A stretch of 64,000 bases of DNA from Pleurocapsa sp. PCC 7319 (GTDB lineage: Bacteria > Cyanobacteriota > Cyanobacteriia > Cyanobacteriales > Xenococcaceae). The translations under genes were made by a program, and so were the position numbers. The notes beneath the pieces were generated by a model. That model was not told where the DNA came from and did no database searches. It saw only the letters and a list, made by a program, of their open reading frames with translations. Positions within the stretch are counted from its first letter, which is position 1, and every line of letters begins with the position of its first letter. The DNA is taken from positions 1-64,000 of the forward strand of contig NZ_KB235922.1 of assembly GCF_000332195.1 (NCBI RefSeq), read 5' to 3'. Of this stretch, positions 63,312 to 64,000 are shown piece by piece.

Positions 63312-64000
63312 ATGTTTGAACGCTTCACAGAGAAGGCAATAAAAGTAATTATGTTAGCCCAGGAGGAAGCACGCCGCCTGGGTCATAACTTCGTAGGAAC
63401 AGAGCAAATCCTCTTGGGTTTAATCGGAGAGGGTACAGGAGTCGCCGCCAAAGTTCTCAAATCGATGGGAGTCAATCTTAAAGATGCTCGCATTGAAGTA
63501 GAGAAAATCATCGGGCGCGGTTCTGGTTTTGTGGCAGTAGAAATTCCCTTTACCCCCAGAGCCAAAAGAGTTCTGGAATTATCTTTAGAGGAAGCACGCC
63601 AATTAGGTCATAACTATATTGGTACAGAACACCTTCTTTTAGGGTTAATTAGAGAAGGAGAAGGGGTTGCTGCCAGAGTCCTCGAAAACCTGGGCGTAGA
63701 CTTGTCGAAAGTCCGTACTCAAGTAATTAGAATGTTAGGTGAAACTGCGGAAGTAGCCGCAGGTTCTGGTGGCGGTCAAGGGAGAAATAAAACTCCTACC
63801 CTAGATGAATTCGGTTCTAACTTAACTCAGATGGCAGGAGAAGGAAAACTCGATCCTGTAGTTGGTAGACAAAAGGAAATTGAGCGTGTAATTCAGATTC
63901 TAGGTAGACGCACCAAAAATAACCCTGTTTTGATTGGTGAACCTGGAGTTGGTAAAACAGCGATCGCTGAAGGATTAGCTCAACGCATTGCCAATAAAGA
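63312..64000 (+). CDS. clpC: ATP-dependent Clp protease ATPase subunit ClpC (5' part)
   Basis: The first 229 codons of ClpC, cut by the window end. Two Clp N-domain repeats are visible ([20 protein letters not shown] and [20 protein letters not shown]) and the first AAA+ domain begins with [20 protein letters not shown] and [16 protein letters not shown]. ClpC feeds substrates to ClpP in cyanobacteria and is essential in several. The ATG at 63312 is the normal start. Confidence 0.96.
   Translation, partial: MFERFTEKAIKVIMLAQEEARRLGHNFVGTEQILLGLIGEGTGVAAKVLKSMGVNLKDARIEVEKIIGRGSGFVAVEIPFTPRAKRVLELSLEEARQLGHNYIGTEHLLLGLIREGEGVAARVLENLGVDLSKVRTQVIRMLGETAEVAAGSGGGQGRNKTPTLDEFGSNLTQMAGEGKLDPVVGRQKEIERVIQILGRRTKNNPVLIGEPGVGKTAIAEGLAQRIANK

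Noticed and set aside
1-64000. tRNA and rRNA genes
   Set aside because: The gaps were scanned by eye for T-loop-like GTTCRANNC with a matching acceptor stem and for rRNA signatures; none was found. A covariance search would be more sensitive.

Overview
The window is chromosomal DNA of a cyanobacterium. Evidence: the HIP1 octamer GCGATCGC recurs throughout, and there are cyanobacterial marker genes (thf1/psb29, a CpcS/CpeS-type phycobiliprotein lyase, a cyanobacterial-style lysA-cdaA-uppS block beside rimI and clpC). The AT-rich composition and abundant repeats would fit a unicellular or pleurocapsalean lineage, but genus cannot be read from the window. No tRNA, rRNA or CRISPR array was found.

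Region 1 (1-9.9 kb) is housekeeping: tilS, a secreted-type cyclophilin, a HEAT-repeat protein, proB, proline iminopeptidase (pip), a metallo-beta-lactamase-fold protein and an ABC1/UbiB kinase. The metallo-beta-lactamase gene sits between two copies of the 3' end of pip, so it looks inserted between pip and the kinase gene. Three small inverted-repeat elements (MITE-like) with target duplications lie here; one of them supplies the last base of the pip stop codon.

Region 2 (10.4-34.1 kb) is an extracellular polysaccharide island, nearly all on the + strand. It holds a membrane nucleotide-sugar dehydratase fused to a degenerate EAL domain, three GT4 glycosyltransferases, a Wzx-type flippase, five intact sulfotransferases plus a sixth broken one, a Wzy/O-antigen-ligase-type gene split by an ISAs1-family insertion, a DUF4091 protein, two small initiating phosphoglycosyl transferases plus a remnant of a third, a DegT-like protein, a PhyH-like dioxygenase, a FemAB-like acyltransferase and an NAD-dependent epimerase. 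The best reading is a sulfated, Wzx/Wzy-type heteropolysaccharide that may respond to cyclic di-GMP. No Wza/Wzc export genes are visible here.

Region 3 (34.6-53.8 kb) is mostly conserved metabolism and stress genes: rpmB, htpG, a BI-1 family protein, hemF, a nitrilase-family amidase, cdd, DAHP synthase, TPR proteins, MsrP, a nucleotidyltransferase, a ferredoxin-reductase fusion, miaA, a Spy-like protein, thf1, a truncated SAM-hydrolase-like gene, a phycobiliprotein lyase and ruvB. The gap between htpG and the BI-1 gene holds a remnant of an IS630-type transposase.

Region 4 (54.4-64 kb) has a large RTX-type secreted protein, an IS1634-like element, then uppS, cdaA and lysA on the - strand and rimI and the start of clpC on the + strand.

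A layer not explained by genes is a set of heptanucleotide tandem repeats at about eleven intergenic sites between 38 and 60 kb. Three of them contain the stop codon of the adjoining gene (hemF, miaA, RTX gene).
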